Positions 10,976-22,914 of a DNA stretch of 64,000 bases are shown here, piece after piece. Under the pieces are notes generated by a model. That model was not told where the DNA came from, made no database searches, and saw nothing but the letters and a program-made list of their open reading frames with translations. The stretch covers positions 90,998,587 to 91,062,586 of the forward strand of contig CM043966.1 in assembly GCA_014529385.2 (NCBI GenBank), in the 5' to 3' direction. The first letter of the stretch is position 1; each line of letters begins with the position of its first letter. The position numbers were made by a program, and so were the translations under genes. The DNA is from Adiantum capillus-veneris (taxonomy: Eukaryota > Streptophyta > Polypodiopsida > Polypodiales > Pteridaceae).

Positions 10976-13900
10976 AGCAGATGTACTTTTTTTGCTTGAA
11001 ACATGGGAACATGATGCATGCTGTATCCCTTGCATTGAGGGATATATGACACAATCCATATGGATGCCAAGTATGAAAATGAGGGGTCAAGGTGGGGTTG
11101 CAGTAATGTACAAGGAGGAATTGCACAAGGTGATCAAAATAAGCAAGGTTGATGAATATAAAAGATATATCTGGATCAAAATTGAGACAAAGGATAAGCT
11201 AATACTCCTTGCTGGATGCTACATACTGCATAGAGTGTCGTCATTCTATAATGCCTTCAAAATAGACAAAGGAGATCCTTTTGGAGAATTGTATGCAGAT
11301 ATTGAAACCTACACAAAGAGGGCATAGTCATGCTTATGGGAGACTTGAATGCTCGTATAGCACACACTCAAATGCAAGTTGTGGATTTCACACTACATCC
11401 TGCCAATAAGGAGGGATATGACACCCCCGATCCTATGTGGGAGAGGTGCTCTCATGACCAAATAACAAATCCACAAGGATCAGCCTTGATGAGCATGATG
11501 AACTCCATGCAAATATTAGTCATAAATGGATCGCGGAAATTTGCAAACTCGGGTAAATACACATGCTACACGGCCAATAAAGGGATGAGCACCATTGACT
11601 ACATGTTGGTTAGTTACGATGGATCACACATAATACATGATTTTGCGGTGGGAGAACGATCCCCAAACTCGGACCACACACCCATTCACGTATGGTTACG
11701 AGTGCCCACACAAAGGAAGGAAAAGATAGCAGCAGAGCCGACTTGGTCATACAAAATGCAAATAGACAAGAAAAAGGAATATGCGACTTTTCTTGATAGC
11801 ATACTCATGGTACATGACATGCCCTGCAATGTTGAAGACACGTGGCTAATTTTCAAACAAGCAATGATCACAACTCTTGAAGTTGTAATGGGTAGAGCTC
11901 GCAAACAGAAGAAAGATGCACAAGGCATGCCACATAATTCATGGTTTGATGAAGAATGTAAGGCAGCGAAACACAGGTTGAGAATGACACTCAAATCAGA
12001 GGAGGAATGGACACCTTTAGTCAAAGAATATAATGCACTCCTATGAAAGAAAAGAAGAAGATATGAGCTGGAAAAAGAACAAAAAGAGATCAAGCATTTC
12101 AAAGAGAACCCGAAAGGGGCATGGCGGAAAATGAAAGGGAAACGACAGGATATCATGGGAGACATCAGCCAAGAAGAAATGTATGCTTATGTGGAACAAC
12201 TTTATGTACACAAAGATGCTAAGGAAATGATTGGAAATCAACCCGAGTTGCAAACGAAAGAACCCTTGACTATGAAGGCAACTCTAAAAGGTATACAAAA
12301 GCTTGAGAATGGGAAAGCACTAGACACCAATAACATGAGCTCGGAAACGCTGAAATGGTCAAGCAAGGTGGCCAAGGAATGGATCCATAGACTCCTAAAT
12401 CAAGCAGCCACGCAAGATCTACCCGCAGATCGGCAAGAAAATTGGATTAAGGCCTTATTCAAAAGTGGGGACAGAAGTCAGCCAGAAAACTATCGCACTA
12501 ATATGGTTGGTTCATGCATGGCAAAACTCTTGGGTAGCATTTTGGAAAAAGAGATCAGTGTATGGGCTGAATGTAATGACAAACGTGCAATTGGTCAAGC
12601 AGGCTTTAGATGTCAATACAGCACTATAGATCACCTCATGTCGCTCAGAGTATTGATGGAAGAAAGCCGATTGAAGGGCAAAACTTTGTATTGGTGTTTT
12701 GTGGACTTCAAAAAAGCGTTTGACACAGTTTGCAGAGATGGTTTGTGGAAAAGAATGGAAAACATTGGAGTACCGATACACCTTAGAGCGGCGGTGGCTC
12801 GTCTCTACAAAAAGGTGAGATGCACGTTGAAAATGCAAACGGGTTTCTCCCAAGAGTTCGAAAGTAACATGGGAGTGAAACAAGGCTGCCCTCTGTCCCC
12901 AACACTTTTTGGATTACGCATAGATCAACTTGAGGACTTCATACAACAAGCACTCGCACAAGAAGAAGATAGACCAAGTATTGGAGCTTTCATACTTTGG
13001 CTTCTCATATATGCGGATGTAGTCCTTTTTGCATATAACCTCAGGTCATTACAAAGATCAATGGATGCCGTGCATGCTTTCTGTGAAGCTACGGGCTTAG
13101 CTATCAATGTGAAAAAGACGAAGATTATGTCCATAAGAACACACAAAATAGAAAATCAGCCCAAGGTGATGTATCATGTACCTAGACCAAGCAATCGAAG
13201 TGGTGGATAGTTTTAAATACTTGGGAATGGATATTCCTTCCAATCATGCATGGGGAAGTCGTGTAAGAAGCAGACTTGATGCGGGCAAGGCCAAATACTA
13301 CCAATTTGAGAATATGTGTACACAAAGCAATATCCGAAGATGGGAGATCAAAGCAATGGTATTTGAAACATGCGTAGTACAGACCATACTATACGGGGTG
13401 GAAGTTTGGGGTGCTAGCATATCGGCGAGTACATGGAACGAAATAGAAAAGATACAAAAGAAGTTCTTATGTAGACATCTTGGGGTCAAAACGACGACAC
13501 CATACTCCGTGATGATGTTGGAAACAGGCAACAGGCCATTAGAAATGAAAGCATTGCAGAGAATGTACAAATACATTATGAAAGTGAAGAAGATGTCTCC
13601 CAATAGAATACCACAAGTGGCATGGGGAGTCGGTTGTGCACCACAAAAAACCAACAAGAGCAAAATCCTCTCCTCAAGTCTGGTACAAGACATCAAGAGA
13701 TGGTTTGCAAGATGGAATGTGGAAGCATATGTAGACATGCCTATCGAAGAAGGAAAAGAAGGAGATTATATGCTGAATTTTGAGCTGACAGCGCTAGACA
13801 ATCTCCACAACAAATGGAAGACGGCTACACACAGATCTAAATTTGAATACTACTGCAAACATGTACACACAAAGTATTGGGAGGCATACAAAATGTCAGA

Positions 13901-14288
13901 AACACAAGTTCACATAAGAACTCCTATGTGTCACCGAGCAAGAAGAGCCATCACTATGATGCGTATGAGAGCTCACAGGCTGAAAGTAGAGACAGGAGGA
14001 TGGCTGAAAATTGATGCAAGCCAAAGACAATGCACCCAATGCAATTTACAAAAGATTGAGGATGAGACACATGTGACTCTAGAATGCCCCGCATACACTG
14101 ACATACGCGTTGATTTTCAACAGCTTACAAGGGGATGCACTACTCTTGAGCAATTGCTCTCTAAAACCGACCCATCTCCTACAGCTCTAGGCATATACCT
14201 AGCCAGTATTCTAGAACATCACACACTACTCATGGAAAAGGCAAAGGGTGCTACACACCACACACCCCCGCAAGGGGAGTTTGCTTAG
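10875..14288 (+). pseudogene. LINE-I ORF2 (copy C), endonuclease-RT, few lesions
   Basis: The frame opens at 10875 inside ORF1 with no ATG before the endonuclease start SWNCRGFPWHKG (10914). APE endonuclease motifs follow: LFLLETWEHD, GGVAVMYKEEL, VMLMGDLNARI and SDHTPIHVWLR. The linker has NSWFDEECKAAK and the RT has ALFKSGDRSQPENYRT, FVDFKKAFDTV, GVKQGCPLSPTLFG and LLIYADVVLF. The usual YADD catalytic box therefore reads YADV, which should abolish RT activity. The C-terminus has CTQCNLQKIEDETHVTLEC, a Cx2C-H-C zinc knuckle. Lesions: a frameshift at about 11322, an in-frame TGA at 12044-12046 and a frameshift near 13165-13175. The gene overlaps ORF1, so translation would need reinitiation or an upstream start that has been lost. 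Confidence 0.82.
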
Positions 14289-14346
14289 AGTTTTCTAGGG
14301 TCCCATGGGTCATTTTGGCCCCCCGAGGACGTAAATATCAAATCAA

Positions 14347-14350
<4 letters not shown>

Positions 14351-14407
<57 letters not shown>
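14351..14407. repeat. (TC)n tail of LINE-I copy C
   Basis: 57 bp of TC directly follows the copy C 3' end (AAATCAAATCA). LINE-I copy D begins on its right side. Confidence 0.93.
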
Positions 14408-14414
<7 letters not shown>

Positions 14415-14904
14415 GAAATTGTCTGGGTGTGGTGGTGCAACCATCGCGTAAGGTGCAGCAACCATCGGCAATCATATTGGCAGTTTTGATCATGTAAGTG
14501 AATGAGCCATCGGGTAAGGTGGTGCAACCATCGCGTAAGGTACGGTGCTCCAGCCAGCCCGTTGCACAGAGCTCTCTCTCACGCTACGCATCAGCTTTGG
14601 AGTAGGACAGCAGTAGGTGACACACCACCTCTGCAATAGGTGCACGCAAGCAAATGCAACAGGTATGCACATGCTACAGGTACAGCAGGCAGTAGCAGCA
14701 CATGCAAAGCACCCAGCAGGTAGGGTCTGCTAAGCACTCTACAACCAGTGTGAAAGAGGTCTGCTGGGCAATTTTGGGCTGCAACCAGTCCCCCTTACTG
14801 TCTCGTCTTTAAACAGTGAGTGATCTAGCTTGGACGGCAGACCAGCACATAGTCAGCGAATACAGCCGCTATACAGTTTCAGGCCGAGAGGGTGTGAACA
14901 GCGC

Positions 14905-16100
14905 ATGACGGTGGATAGCAACAGGAAGGCCTCATGCAAAGTGCCTGAGGAAGGACCAATCAATTGACCTCGGGGATGATGATATTTACGAAACCCTGCC
15001 TAAATCAAAAGCGCCATTTAGGCAGAGGATTCAAGAGAGCACACTGTCACCAGGCTCTATGAGATCAGAGAAACTTTCTAGAGTCGAAGATGACTTAATG
15101 TATGAGAAGGTGCAGGTGATGATTAAGGCAGAGCTAAGCCTTTTGAGAACTGACATTGAAAAAGAGTTGTATGCAACTGCAGAGACTTACAAAAAAGCTA
15201 TATATACAGATATGAGGAAAGTGTGGGACAAAGAGATGCTTGGTAAACGTGAGATGTAGACATAATTGAAGACCGAAATGCAAGCTAGTCAGGGCAGAAG
15301 TGAATGTAATGGAATGCATGATGCAAAAAAGATTAGAGGATGCACTTGCTGCTTTCGAATCATGGAAATAAAAAATGAATGAAAAGGATGCATTGATTGA
15401 AGCACTAAAGGGAGAACTTGCAGCTTGCAAAAATGCCCCCGCGAAGGAGGCAGAAATTCAACCCTCAATGATAAAGGAGCTCGAAAGCATTGAGGAGCAG
15501 GTGAAAACTCTACGAGAAGAGGAAGAGCAGAAGGCACGTACAACCTCTTCATGGGCAGAGCACCTATTCAAAACACAAGAGAAGCTTGATAAAGCTGAAA
15601 AGTGGATCGAGGATGCAAAGAAAGGAAACGATAAGATGAATGAAGCTACACCGACATCCACTATCATCAATATGACAATTGATGAGGAGCAAAAGAGGAA
15701 GACTAGAGCCCTTCATGTGCGTGTTACAAGTTTCAAAGACACTCGAAAAGTAGATGAAGAAGTGCAGGAGCTCTTGAAGCACATGGGCACACACACAGGT
15801 GCTTGGAGAGTGGGCAAGAAGGGAAGTGATGAGAAAGGAAGTCCCAAGGAAAGAGCACTCATTATACGTTTCCCTACGTTGGAAGCTAGGAATGTATTCC
15901 TGAAGAAGAGACCAACACTCAAGTAAACCGGGATATTTTTGTGTGATGACCTCACTCTAACACAAGTAGCACACATGCAAGAGCTGATGCCAGAGATCAA
16001 GGCAGTGAGGGAGAAAGGGAAAATTGCTTTCTACAGGGGAGGGAGAGTAGAAGTGCTTGGAAAAACGCACCTCATGACGGTGCGAGACCTATGGGACTAA
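14905..16100 (+). pseudogene. LINE-I ORF1 (copy D), broken
   Basis: A probable ATG at 14905 (MTVDSNRKASCK) is followed by a frameshift near 14960. The frame then reads DDDIYETLPKSKAPF and a long coiled coil (VQVMIKAELSLLRTDIEKEL). Stops lie at 15257-15259 and near 15368, and a TAA at 15924-15926 interrupts KKRPTLK. The C-terminal domain (RALHVRV, AWRVGKKG, RALIIRFPTLEARNVF, AHMQELMPEIKAVREKGKIAF) is well preserved and allows alignment with copy B. It ends at TAA 16098-16100, just ahead of the ORF2 ATG. L1 ORF1-like RNA-binding role by family. Confidence 0.75.
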
Positions 16101-16107
16101 CCTTAAA

Positions 16108-17690
16108 ATGGCAACATGGAATTGTAATGGATCAATGAAGTTGGATGTAGGCGCGTTTGAGGATAGCTTTAAGGAAAGAGACCTTTTTTTGAACTCAGAG
16201 ATGCATCAGACGCCTTGCGCTAGAGTGATGGGATACTATTGGGAGACTACTTGTAGGCAGGATGTGAGATCAACGCATAGAGGACGTGGGTCAGGAGGTG
16301 TGGAAGTCCTTTTCAAGGAGGAGTTTCAGCCCCTCATTTGTGTTGTTCGGAGAGATGAGAAGGCCAGTTATATGTGGGTCAAAGTGAGCGGAGACAGGGA
16401 GGCCACTCTACATTGCAATATGCTATTTTGCCCCGAGCACATCTCATTATGCATCACCCAAGGGACAGTCACCCTGCATGATATTGGATGAGGACATGGG
16501 AGTTCTTTAGGGATGGAGATGTCATTCTCTTGGGAGACTTTAATGCCAGGACGGGCCAGTCTCATGCAGCTTTCTATGATACCTCAGAGGAAATGTTGAG
16601 AGACTTGGATGTTAATGATATGGGACTGGCCAGGTGTTCGCAAGATGAGGAGCACACTAGATATGGGGGATATTTGATAGATAGGGGACTGCACATGGAA
16701 TGGCTATCTTGAATGGCCTCTAGAGATTTCCAACGTCGAATTGGTTCACTTGTCTCCCTCATAGACATGGGGCTAGCACAATGGATTATGTTTTGGTCCA
16801 ACCCAGTTTCATACAGGACTTTACAGACGGGCCCAAGCCTATCGCGGTAGTAGTAGATCACGCCCTCCTGATGTTTACTATCTCATTCCAATTCAACACA
16901 GCTCAATTGGCATAGACATCTATGCATACCCGATACACTTTTACTTCTGAGACTGATTCTATCTACATAGATGACGCTTATGCACGGAGGATCCCGAGAG
17001 ACCTCTAGAGGAGCTCACTTATATACTGACAGAGACACTGTAGGATGCAGCAATAGAGGCATACCCACACACTGAGCCTGGGCAGTGACAACGCTTTGGG
17101 AGCTTACCCCAAAATAGCTGGCATGATGAGGAATGTAGAGAGACCAGAGCCCGACTTTAGAGGGAGGTGCTTCTAGGAGTCATCACTCACAAGTAGTCAC
17201 GGATTGTTTCTCGACGGTTGGTGCGATGCAAGAAGAGGGCGTTTCTAGCTCGAGTAGAGCAAGATTTATACCAGGTGTTTTGAGCCAGGGTTCAGGCAAG
17301 GCATGGTGACTCTTCCATGGGCATTCTCCCCCACCAGTCATCACTTCTACGGAGATATGGGGTCAGTATGCATCATCTCTGTACAGAGTCTCGGGGCAGC
17401 CACCTCTTCCGGATTCGCCAGAGCCATGCCCACACACATGTGCTTTCTTTAGCGCCGAGATGGTAAAGAAGGCCATTGACAAGGATGAGGACTAGGAGAG
17501 CATATGATCACGATTTGCTTGCAGAGCTTCTAGTAGTGATGTTCAACCGTGCCATGTGCGAGGGCCTACCTAATACTTGGCGTCTGTCTACTATCGTACC
17601 TATCTTCAAGTCAGGGACCCTATGGATCCTAGGGACTACTGCACTATCATGATTGGACACACATTGGCACAGTTGTACGCTTCATACGCC
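16108..17690 (+). pseudogene. LINE-I ORF2 (copy D), truncated endonuclease-RT
   Basis: ORF2 starts at ATG 16108 with ATWNCNGSMKLDVGAFEDSF, only 7 bases after the ORF1 stop. This supports an ORF1-short spacer-ORF2 layout for the lineage. APE endonuclease motifs continue (GSGGVEVLFKEE, ILLGDFNARTGQSHA after a frame change near 16490), then the linker (the NSW-DEEC region near 17110) and the beginning of the RT (STIVPIFKSG). Several stops occur, for example 16489, 16710 and 17001 onward. The copy ends at 17690 before the YADD box. Confidence 0.78.
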
Positions 17691-17695
17691 TGCAG

Positions 17696-18000
17696 TAAAC
17701 TTTTCAAGCCTAGAGATTCAGCAGATGCATAATCAAAAGAATGCTGTGAATCAGTCAGAAGTTCAGAATACCGAAACAGATGAGCAAACGAAATCAGAGC
17801 AGTTGGTTGCTATTTAGAAGTTGCAAGAGACAGCGAGTGTGAAAGATAAAGCAAATGCAGAACTCAGTGGAAACGATGAGAAGGCTAAGGAGAGTAAACC
17901 TGATGAAGAAATGGTGGATGGTGAAATTCAGGAGAATTCTGAAGTGAAGGAAGCTGAATTAGAGCAGCCTCATCTGGATCAGGTTGCAACTACTGATTAA
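17696..18000 (+). pseudogene. Gene-like exon fragment encoding an acidic C-terminal tail
   Basis: Directly after LINE copy D there is a possible acceptor (CGCCTGCAG) and about 100 codons in one frame ending at TAA 17998-18000. The product is acidic and hydrophilic (SEVQNTETDEQTKSEQL, ESKPDEEMVDGEIQ, EVKEAELEQPHLDQ). One in-frame TAG at 17815-17817 breaks it, probably a CAG-to-TAG change. AT-rich 3' UTR-like DNA follows, with a TTTAAAATAAAATAAAA stretch. I do not recognise the protein. It is either the last exon of a host gene cut by the LINE, or a fragment moved by a transposon. Composition and frame differ from the LINE and gypsy sequences around it. Confidence 0.45.
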
Positions 18001-18630
18001 AGTTCTTGTTAGGAGTGTGGGGAAGGTTGAATATGCTTATATAGCTCTGAAACTTGGATTAAGTTCCAGGTACTTCAGTGTGTGTGAGTACATTTGATTG
18101 AACCTGTGGTTTAAAATAAAATAAAAAGCAGAAAAAGTTTTGAAAGAGGCATTTGACATATTTTGAAGTTTTGATCAAGGATTGTGGGATTCAGGTCTGA
18201 ATTTAGCAAATCAATTACTGGACTGTGCCATGTGTAAAAGGGAGATTAAGCCTGAATAGACCTTAGGCAGTAAGGAGACGTGAAAAGGCGCTTAGGATTC
18301 AGAATTACAAAGCTTTATATATTTTCCCTGAAGCGTGGACCGAACTTGTAACTGATTCCCTGATTGTGAGGGAAGATGTCTTATGCCGCAGTGTTGTGTG
18401 TTTCTGAGTCTCTGTGTCTATTGTGAGTATGTGAGGGTGTTTGTTATTCATTATGAGAGAGGGGCATTGAGTATGATGTTTCATGTGTTCAGCGATTCAA
18501 TATTCAGGTTATGGGTATGTCATGAGTACCTGAAGGGGTAGTTATGGTAGTTATTTATTTCTGTGCATGTATTGTGTCTGGCGTTTGTGCTGTGATACAT
18601 GATACAACATAGTTCTTTTCCTTTTTTGTC
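18001..18630. other. No gene seen between the exon fragment and the gypsy RT
   Basis: AT-rich DNA with short TG-rich runs (GTGTGTTTCTGAGTC, TATTGTGAGTATGTGAGGG). It may be the 3' UTR of the preceding exon fragment and the degraded 5' part of the gypsy pol. No gag or protease motif was found. Confidence 0.4.
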
Positions 18631-18634
18631 CACA

Positions 18635-20900
18635 ATGCTTTGTGTAGAAGAAAGACAGATCTTGGAGGATGTGTATCGATTACCGGGCTCTTAACAAGAT
18701 TACCATCAAGAACATGTTTCCAATACCTAGGATCGATGATATACTTGTTAGATTACAATGATCTACTTGTTTCAGCCGAATCGATCTCAAAAGTGTCTAT
18801 TATCAAATCAGGATTGGTCGTGTAGACATTACAATATCACATTCAAGATGTCCTTTGGATTGTACAAGCTTTTGGTGATACCTTTTGGTCATACAAATGC
18901 TCTTGCAACGATCAGTAGGATGATGGATAGGATCTTTTGAGATCATAGATAGTATGTGGGTACTTTCTTCAATGGCATCATTGTTTTCTCGAAGGATAAA
19001 GAAGAGCATATAGAACATCTAACTCGAGTGTTCAGAGCACTGCGCGAATACAGATTGGTGATCAACAAAAAAAAAAAAAGAGTTCTTTTTGCTAGGGGTA
19101 CACTTCTTGTGACATATTGTTATGTCGAAGGGTGTTAGCATGCATCCAATAAAAGTTGAGGCTATTCGCAATTGACCTACATTGTGAAATGTGCATGATG
19201 TGAGGAGCTTCTTGGGCTTGTGCTCTACAAGAGGTTCTTTAGACAGTTTGCAGAGATTGTCGTTGGATACCCTGACTTAGAAAGGGATATCATTCATGCG
19301 GGAACCTCCATAGATTGTGGCGTTTGAGCAGGTCAAGTAGACTACTGCCAGTGTTGATTTTACCAGATTTACATAAATCTTTTGAGGTTTATTGTGATGA
19401 TTACGGAAACAGTTTGGGTGCGGTCTTAATGCAAGAGGGCCATGTAGCAACTTATGAGAGTCAAATGCTCGTAGGGACATATGAAAAGGAGCTCTTAGTA
19501 GTTATATGTGCTTTGACTCAGTGAAAGCAGTAATTGCTTGTTGCAAATTTCACAGGTACATGGATTATAAGAGTTTGAAGTCTTTAAGCAGATGAGATGC
19601 CCCAGCATCCTGTCTCAGTTTCACTTCCAGATTGTGTACTTTAAGGGAAAGAAGAATATAGTTGCAAAAGCTCGGTCTTGCCAGCCACAGATATCCGCTG
19701 TTACCAAGTGCATCAATAGGACTTTAATGAGATGTGGGACCAGTATGCTATAGACTTGGGCTTTGGTGAGATCTTGGCCAGGATCAAGAGTGGAGAATAG
19801 TTTCAAGATATTCTCTCAGGGGTATTTGATGCAAATACCCTTGAGACACGTGGTTTGTGGCAAGAGATGTTGATACAATCCTCCTTATGTTGGGCATTCA
19901 GGCGACACTCAGGGTGTTGAGTGTTACTTCTACTGGACTCAGCTCAAGAAGGACATGGATGACTTTGTGCGGACATGTATAGTGTGTCGGAAAGTGAAGT
20001 ATGATAGGCACAAAGTGACAGGGCTCCTAAAGCTTTTTCCCATTCCAAACCAACCATGGGAGAGTATAGCTATGGATTTCATCTTCGATCTTCCCAAGAC
20101 ACAGAGTGGGCACGATGGTATTTTGACTATAGTAGACAGATTCAACAAGCAAGCTCACTTCATATCAGTGAAGAAGACAATGAAGGCAAACTGTTTGTCT
20201 TGCATATCTTTTAGCTACATTGAAGCTACATCTTCGAAAATAAGACTCAGTGGGAGAAGCATTTTCCATTGGTGGAGTTTCCTTATAACAACGCTAATTA
20301 CACATCGACAGGAAAGGCACCATTTGAAATTTTCAAGGGTGACAAGGAGGTTCTATTTATATTGTGCATCGAGGACAAGATATTTCAGGCAGATCATTTT
20401 GTACAAGATCCGGAGAGTGCTTGTGCTAAGGGTAAGGAGGCTTTGCAGAAGTCTCAGGAATGACATAAGAAGGCATCAGACATGCATTGCTATGACTTGC
20501 AATTGAAGGAAGATGCTTCTTAGGTTTGAGAAGGCACGCTTAGAAAGAAGGGTAAGGAGACGCTTTACCCAAAGCCAAGTTTACAATACTATGGGCCCCT
20601 CCAAATTTCAGAAAAGATGAACAATGTATCCTTTAGATCGAAGTTTCCATATACTTGGAAGATTCACAATGCATTTCGAATAAGTCTATTGAGACCTTTC
20701 AATGTGAAGTGCTAGAGGAGCCAAGACGAGGAGTAATCCGCATATGTATGCCTACAAGGTTGCAAAAGATGAGTGTGGCAAGAACGCTGTCAAAACATAC
20801 CAATAGTGTGACAAGCCAGTGACGTGGCAGTTCGATGGACATGGGAAATTTGCGTTGCTGATGATAACATGGCATGTTGTATGGACTTCCCATTTTTACA
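18635..20900 (+). mobile_element. Decayed Ty3/gypsy pol (RT, RNase H, integrase)
   Basis: In order: an RT with [19 protein letters not shown] (18650), [28 protein letters not shown] and the YxDD region altered to FFNGIIVFSKDKEEH; RNase H with FEVYCDDYGNSLGAVL (19383), YEKELLVVICAL; integrase with VRTCIVCRKVKYDRHK (zinc-binding C-x2-C), PWESIAMDFIFDLP and GILTIVDRFNKQAHF (19955-20200). The frame is broken about every 100-200 bp. The terminal part includes HNAFRISLLRPF, the usual integrase C-terminal motif. No gag or protease is recognisable. This is a relic with no coding capacity. Confidence 0.82.
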
Positions 20901-21278
20901 CTGGCTGATTTAGCAAATTCCAGTGCTAGCTTTAGGAGCAGATGCTTTTAGAACTTATGCTTTTGGGGTTTTGCTTTTAGCATCCCTTGTAATCTTTATA
21001 AGTGCCTATAAGCCACTCTTTGGAGGCATTTGGACGTAGAGATGGCAGATCTGGACCCAACGGGAGTTGAACTTTTGTAGATCAATAATAAAGAAATACA
21101 GAAAGAGGCGCGAGTCTTTGGGGCGAACGAGTCTTGGGCTCGAAACTCCGCCACGCCGTGTCAAGTGTGTAGTTTGCAGTTATCTCTGTGTTTTCTTTTG
21201 ATCCCTCGTCGAAAGCGATTACAAATACCTCTTGGCAACCCGCCATGCCTTAGCCTCAAGCCAAGAATTCTCATAGAT
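20901..21278 (+). repeat. Possible LTR downstream of the gypsy relic
   Basis: Non-coding DNA follows the integrase end. It has a TATA-like segment (CTTTATAAGTGCCTATAAG) near 20995-21010 and, about 90 bp on, an AATAATAAAGAAATACAG polyadenylation-like segment, an arrangement seen in LTRs. No matching 5' LTR is present in the window, so the assignment rests on position and these motifs only. Confidence 0.35.
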
Positions 21279-21502
21279 AAATACATAGCAAGGGTTCCGA
21301 CAAATAATTATCACGCCACAATGCGAAACAACTGTTTACCCTAGAGGCCTTGCATCCGGATATGAAGACAAGCTCATTGCTTGTTGTGTTTCCCCCCACG
21401 CGCTACTTCTCCGCCCTCCCCCCTAGGTGTTACTTTCCCTGTTCTTTAGCTCGTCTAGCCAGTTTTGCTTTCGCCGTCTTGACTTCTTTCCTGCGTCCTC
21501 GT

Positions 21503-22290
21503 CTCGTCATTTTCTTCTACACAACTCTGCCCCAGAGGTACTCTACCGAAGCCCCCTTGCCCGACCTCATAGAGCCGACCATCCGACTTCCTCTATCGCC
21601 GACGGAGCAAGCGAGCCTTGCAGCAGAGGTGGAGTGCCTTCATGCCACCTCTGTCATCTGCAAGATTCTCGGCACTAGACCCAGCAAAGGTGAGGTGTGC
21701 GACCTCCTCTAGGCCCACCTCCTTGTGGAGGTGGAAAAGATCATCGGCACTCCTCGTGTGTGGTTACTGCTAGATCGAGTTAAAGACTCTCAAGATGACT
21801 TCCAAGGTCAGTTCGATGAGCCCACTGGCCATCCAAGCAGTCAGGGCTCATTTTCGACAATGGCGCCATGGTTTTGGCCTGGCTACCAATATTCTTATCG
21901 AGGAAGCAGACTTGCCCATTTCAGTTTTCTTCCTTGGCCTAAGGAGAGAGTATCTCTCGCTATTATCCAGGATTGGGATTGTGTTGGAGATCCCACACAT
22001 GACGGCTTCAGCCGCTGCCAAGGTAGCAAGTATACCTACTGTACACGTTTTGGTTCGGGACACCCACTCTCCCCCGAAGGTAGTCCTTTTGCCTAGGGTG
22101 AGTGGTAGCTAGCTCCACTAGAGCGTGGAGTATTCGGGTCTCCCGAGCCAGTACTTCATTTGCAAACAAATGGGCCATCTCGCAAAGGCTTGTCCTTGCA
22201 GGAAACCTCGACCCACGACATTTGCTCAGCCTCCCAAGGCTGGACAAACACATCAATTAGAGACATGGGATGTAGAGGCAAACATTTTTC
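21503..22290 (+). pseudogene. LINE-E ORF1, DUF4283-like plus zinc knuckle, broken
   Basis: The N-terminal part (LPLSPTEQASLAAEVEC, SVICKILGTRPSKGEV) resembles the DUF4283 domain of plant LINE gag-like proteins. A second stretch in another frame (PLAIQAVRAHFRQWRHGFGL, LGLRREYLSLLSRIGIVLEI) continues it. The zinc knuckle is near 22142-22200 and reads YFICKQMGHLAKACPC, where the first Cys of the CCHC motif has become Tyr. Several frame changes (about 21713, 21800, 22110) break the ORF. Expected role by family: binding element RNA. Confidence 0.68.
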
Positions 22291-22914
22291 AGTGATGTGG
22301 CCAACCAGCTGATGGCTAGCAGCAGTTACATGGCCGTCGCCGCCAAGGACAAGCTCGTCACACCGCCCCCCCTGTTGACTGACCTACGACAGGCAGCACC
22401 ATTGAGTTCCTACAGTGAACCGTTTTGACCCTCTGCAGCAGGATACTTTTGAGGAGCGTACGGAACCGTTTTGACCCTCTACAACAAGATACTTTTGAGG
22501 TGCCTCCCTCCGCTTCAGCCTCTCCTTCGCCACCCCCTCACCCCCCCCCTCACCCCTCTCTCTCCCCCTCCTAGCTCTCCCATCACCCCCATAGCGTCCT
22601 CTTTTGGCCCTACCCAAACCACCACTGGCTCAGGGGATAGGACACTCCTTAGCAGCTCAGAGATCTCTTGGCAGTGCTTTCGCTCTACGAGTAGGCCAGC
22701 TTGGGAGGGACTGCCGTTCTTGAGGACGCCACTTGTGGTGCAGAGGATGCAACCCTACGAATTGCACGTTCTTCTTGGGCATGTGTTGGATAGTCACTTC
22801 AGACACAACTTTCTTGAGGTCGCTCGGATACAAATTACTCTCCATCCAAGCCGGCCTCATAGATTGCGAGGTTGGCTACTGTGACAACATTCGTTTTCTC
22901 TCAGTAACCCCATA

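Larger units (their letters stand above)
14408..17690 (+). mobile_element. LINE-I copy D, 3'-truncated
   Basis: The fourth LINE-I in the head-to-tail chain, closest to copies B and F. It has a 5' region of about 500 bp (14408-14904) with short GGTGCAACCATCGCGTAAGG repeats, then broken ORF1 and ORF2. Similarity to copies B and F stops in the RT near 17685-17692, after the segment encoding GHTLA-LYAS. From there unrelated DNA begins, so the 3' half of the RT, the C-terminus and the tail are missing. Loss of a 3' end is not produced by normal LINE insertion and points to a later deletion or rearrangement. Confidence 0.8.
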
